A stretch of 14,457 nucleotides of DNA, taken from the NCBI GenBank assembly GCA_002496395.1, contig DAJQ01000028.1, positions 1-14,457 of the forward strand, given 5' to 3'. This DNA comes from Methanocorpusculaceae archaeon UBA456 (lineage in GTDB: Archaea > Halobacteriota > Methanomicrobia > Methanomicrobiales > Methanocorpusculaceae). This document shows, piece by piece, positions 12,133 to 14,457 of this stretch. The first letter of the stretch is position 1; every line of letters starts with the position of its first letter. The position numbers were made by a program, and so were the translations under genes. The notes under the pieces are model-generated. The model was not told the origin of the DNA. It saw nothing but the letters and a program-made list of their open reading frames with translations, and did no database searches.

Positions 12133-13428
12133 GTGAGGTTTCATTACGCACTTGTCGATGATATTCTGAAACAGGAAGAGTTTGATCGGCGGATCGAGGA
12201 GAAGATCGCATTCCATGGCGGGGCGATCGATGAGACAGCAGCCGCGCTTCTCGTCGTTGAGGAGTTAGGGAGGAGTCACCAGAAGATTCAGGCGATCACA
12301 AACTCTCCTTCCCTCGTTTCATTCTTTGGAAAGGTGGTGCAGGTCACCGATCCAAAGGAATTTACCCGTGATGATGGATCCTCGGGATGTGTTGCACGGG
12401 TCGAACTGGCTGACAGTACCGGCTCGATCCCTCTTGTCCTCTGGGATGAGATGGCAGCAGGAGTGTCCGAGCTTGAGGAAGGCAGCGTCATTGAGGTGAT
12501 CGGGAGGCCAAAGAAAGGGCGGATGACCGAGGTGCATGCGCTTGCGGTCAGGGAAACCTCTGTTGAGATCACCATCTCCGATGAGAAGCCCCGGTCGTTT
12601 GCGTCCAGTGCCGATATCGATGCCCAAATCCTTATGATTGACTCTCCCCGCACCTTCATCCGGCGGGATGGTGTGGAGGTGATCATCCAGGAAGCGATCA
12701 TCGGAGATCCATCCGGGTGTGCCCGTTTCGTCACCTGGGAACCCACCCTTCTTGAAGGGATCTCCGAAGGTGTATCTGTCAGAATAACTGGTGCGAAGCG
12801 GCGTTCATCAGATAAGGGTGTTGAATATATCGCACAGGATGAGACACGGATCCTTTTGCTGGATGATCCGATTCAGTTCTCCTTCTCGCAGACGCATGAG
12901 GTCATGGAGCGGGGGATCTATTCTGTCAGGGGAACGATCACTTCTCTCCATCCTCCCCGCCAGTTTACCACACGGCGGGGTGAGTCATCATGGGTGAGAA
13001 ACCTCTTCATCGATGGCCCGCTCAGGATTGTGATCTGGGGGGATCGTGCACGCGAACCATTCCTCTGTGGTGAGACGATTGAGATTTACAATGCCTGTGC
13101 ACGGCTGAACCGGTACGGTGATGTTGAACTCTCGGTCGGGTTTGGGAGCGCCATCCGGGTGGTTCCGGATGAGACAGAAGAGCGGGTGATCGAAGGGGTG
13201 ATCATCCTTTCCTCTGAGGGAATGGCCCTCTCGGACGGAAAAAATCTCTTTCTGATCGAACCGCCGGATCTCTTGTTTTCCACCCGCTACCGCATCTTTG
13301 GCAGGGTCTCAGGGAGACGGCTCGTTGTGGATGAAGCAGAACACATTCCAATTGATCCCGGATCGCTCAGAGAGAGGGCGGCGGCTCTGACTGACCCTTC
13401 ACTTTCACCCTCCGGGGTCAGGCATTGA
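12133..13428 (+). CDS. RPA-like single-stranded DNA-binding protein (multiple OB folds)
   Basis: A 431-residue euryarchaeal replication protein A homologue that coats single-stranded DNA in replication, repair and recombination. After an N-terminal helical segment (1-55) come OB folds at about 60-140 (FFGKVVQVTDPKEF, with ADSTGSIPLVLWDE), 160-240 (AQILMIDSPRTFIRRDG, with GCARFVTWEP) and 262-345 (YSVRGTITSLHPPRQF, with PLRIVIWGD). A shorter, diverged OB-like stretch lies at 352-405. No CXXC zinc finger is seen, unlike some archaeal RPAs. GTG 12133 is the only sensible start; the nearby ATG 12120 is out of frame. It starts 9 nt after lysA and 53 nt before radA, linking it with recombination. 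Confidence 0.88.
   Translation: MRFHYALVDDILKQEEFDRRIEEKIAFHGGAIDETAAALLVVEELGRSHQKIQAITNSPSLVSFFGKVVQVTDPKEFTRDDGSSGCVARVELADSTGSIPLVLWDEMAAGVSELEEGSVIEVIGRPKKGRMTEVHALAVRETSVEITISDEKPRSFASSADIDAQILMIDSPRTFIRRDGVEVIIQEAIIGDPSGCARFVTWEPTLLEGISEGVSVRITGAKRRSSDKGVEYIAQDETRILLLDDPIQFSFSQTHEVMERGIYSVRGTITSLHPPRQFTTRRGESSWVRNLFIDGPLRIVIWGDRAREPFLCGETIEIYNACARLNRYGDVELSVGFGSAIRVVPDETEERVIEGVIILSSEGMALSDGKNLFLIEPPDLLFSTRYRIFGRVSGRRLVVDEAEHIPIDPGSLRERAAALTDPSLSPSGVRH
13391..13421. other. Inverted repeat at the 3' end of the RPA-like gene
   Basis: CTGACCC (13391-13397) and GGGTCAG (13415-13421) are perfect 7-bp arms around 17 nt, just inside the end of the coding region. It could modulate read-through into radA or simply reflect codon composition. 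Confidence 0.25.
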
Positions 13429-13466
13429 TAACCTCTCCGCTTGAATATCAGAGTATATCTCAAAGA

Positions 13467-13475
13467 AGGAAGTGA
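13467..13475 (+). promoter_or_regulatory. Strong ribosome binding site of radA
   Basis: AGGAAGTGA matches AGGAGGTGA at 8 of 9 positions and lies 6 nt before ATG 13482, fixing the radA start. A/T-rich TATA-like words at 13441-13449 and 13452-13459 lie upstream, so radA may also have its own promoter. Confidence 0.6.
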
Positions 13476-13481
13476 GAAGAT

Positions 13482-14456
13482 ATGCCAGAAATTGCTATTG
13501 AAGATGTACCGGGTGTTGGCCCGGCAACCGCTGAACGCCTCCGTGAGGCCGGATACTGCACAGTCGAAAGTATTGCCACCGCTTCACCCGCCGATCTCGC
13601 CGAGGCCGCCGAGATTGGCGAGGCGACTGCGAAGAAGATGATCAAGGGTGCTCGCGAGATCGCAGATATTGGTGGATTCAAGACCGGCACCGATGTCCTC
13701 ATGAGGAGGCAGGAGGTCAGGAAACTCCAGACCTTTGTTCCGGAGTTTGACGAGCTCCTCGGTGGCGGGGTGGAAACCCAGGCAATTACCGAGTTATATG
13801 GTGAATTTGGTTCGGGAAAGAGTCAGATTGTACACCAGCTTGCCGTCAACTGCCAGCTCCCCGAGGAGTGCGGCGGTCTTGGTAGCTCCTGTATCTACAT
13901 CGATACCGAGAATACCTTCAGACCGGAGCGGATCGCCCAGATGGTGGAGGGGCTGGAGGTCGATTGTGAGGTTGGGACAACAGAAGATTTTCTTGCGAAT
14001 ATCCATGTTGCGCGGGCGCATACCTCGGATCACCAGATGCTCCTCATCGATACCGCGCGTGAACTCGCCAATGAAAAGAAGGAGAGCGGCATGCCGATCC
14101 GCCTCTTCATCATCGACTCGCTCACGGCACACTTCCGTGCAGAATATGCCGGGCGGGGCACCCTTGCAACACGACAGCAGAAGTTGAACCGCCATATGCA
14201 TGACCTCTTCAAGCTTGTGGATGAGCATAATGGCGTTGCACTTGTGACAAACCAGGTGATGTCCAACCCCGGTGTCTTCTTTGGGGACCCGACAAAACCG
14301 ATCGGCGGCAATATCGTCGGTCATTCTGCGACATTCCGGCTGTATCTCAGGAAGAGCAAGGCAGGGAAACGGATTGCACGCCTTGTGGACAGCCCGAACC
14401 TTCCTGAAGGCGAAGCGACGTTCATGGTCGAGAAGGCAGGTATCAAGCCGTGCTGA
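13482..14456 (+). CDS. radA: DNA repair and recombination protein RadA
   Basis: A complete 324-residue archaeal RadA, the RecA/Rad51-family recombinase that forms filaments on single-stranded DNA and drives strand exchange with ATP. The N-terminal helix-hairpin-helix domain (about 5-60) has PGVGPATAERLREAG. The linker polymerisation motif is around Phe66 (GGFKTG). The ATPase core has Walker A GEFGSGKS (107-114), Walker B LFIIDS (208-213), and the DNA-binding L2 region from NQVMSNPG (257-264) to GGNIVGHSATFRLYLRK (275-291). The C-terminus VEKAGIKPC is typical, followed by TGA one base before the window ends. The upstream RPA-like gene supplies its functional partner. Confidence 0.98.
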   Translation: MPEIAIEDVPGVGPATAERLREAGYCTVESIATASPADLAEAAEIGEATAKKMIKGAREIADIGGFKTGTDVLMRRQEVRKLQTFVPEFDELLGGGVETQAITELYGEFGSGKSQIVHQLAVNCQLPEECGGLGSSCIYIDTENTFRPERIAQMVEGLEVDCEVGTTEDFLANIHVARAHTSDHQMLLIDTARELANEKKESGMPIRLFIIDSLTAHFRAEYAGRGTLATRQQKLNRHMHDLFKLVDEHNGVALVTNQVMSNPGVFFGDPTKPIGGNIVGHSATFRLYLRKSKAGKRIARLVDSPNLPEGEATFMVEKAGIKPC

Positions 14457-14457
14457 A

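Noticed and set aside
12120..12133. ATG at 12120 as the start of the RPA-like gene
   Set aside because: It overlaps the lysA stop attractively but is out of frame with the OB-fold protein; GTG 12133 gives the coherent N-terminus.
1..14457. CRISPR array, insertion sequence, integrase or prophage
   Set aside because: No regularly spaced repeats, transposase or integrase motifs, or attachment-site duplications were seen.

Overview
The window looks like a chromosome segment of a methanogenic euryarchaeon, most likely of the order Methanomicrobiales. The evidence is a RadA recombinase, a multi-OB-fold euryarchaeal RPA-like protein, a DapL/LysA lysine branch, a two-subunit 2-oxoacid:ferredoxin oxidoreductase beside FdhD, archaeal TATA boxes and Shine-Dalgarno sites close to AGGAGGTGA. 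The order is an inference from gene content; no rRNA gene is present to settle it.

Layout. 1-1338: a TspO/MBR membrane protein on the minus strand, cut by the window edge, then on the plus strand a DOMON-domain lipoprotein broken by an apparent one-base frameshift, then a 76-residue two-helix membrane protein with two histidines in one helix. 1396-3236, minus strand: the manganese exporter MntP and a HEAT-repeat protein. 3237-4366: mostly non-coding, with one small gene (3530-3751) behind a good TATA box, a diverged repeat motif, an 84-nt element that folds into an almost fully paired four-way junction (3932-4015), and a GC-rich chain of hairpins (4217-4335). 4367-9563, minus strand, transcribed from right to left: NifS, IscU/NifU, CutA, FdhD and the KorA and KorB subunits. 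9677-14456, plus strand: DapL, LysA, an RPA-like single-strand DNA-binding protein and RadA.

How the genes work together. NifS takes sulfur from cysteine; IscU builds Fe-S clusters with it, and an FdhD-type protein normally passes sulfur from such a desulfurase to the molybdenum or tungsten cofactor of formate dehydrogenase. KorAB (TPP-dependent) transfers electrons to ferredoxin, an Fe-S protein. From cutA onward the genes overlap or abut, so cutA-fdhD-korA-korB is very probably one operon. dapL and lysA are successive late steps of lysine synthesis and overlap by one base; the RPA gene follows after nine bases, and radA after 53 bases with its own strong ribosome binding site.

Most notable for follow-up: the four-way-junction element at 3932-4015, the frameshifted DOMON gene paired with a candidate mini haem-binding membrane protein, the perfect inverted repeat whose loop holds the cutA start codon, the FdhD protein without its usual CXXC pair, and the cysteine-rich tail on IscU.
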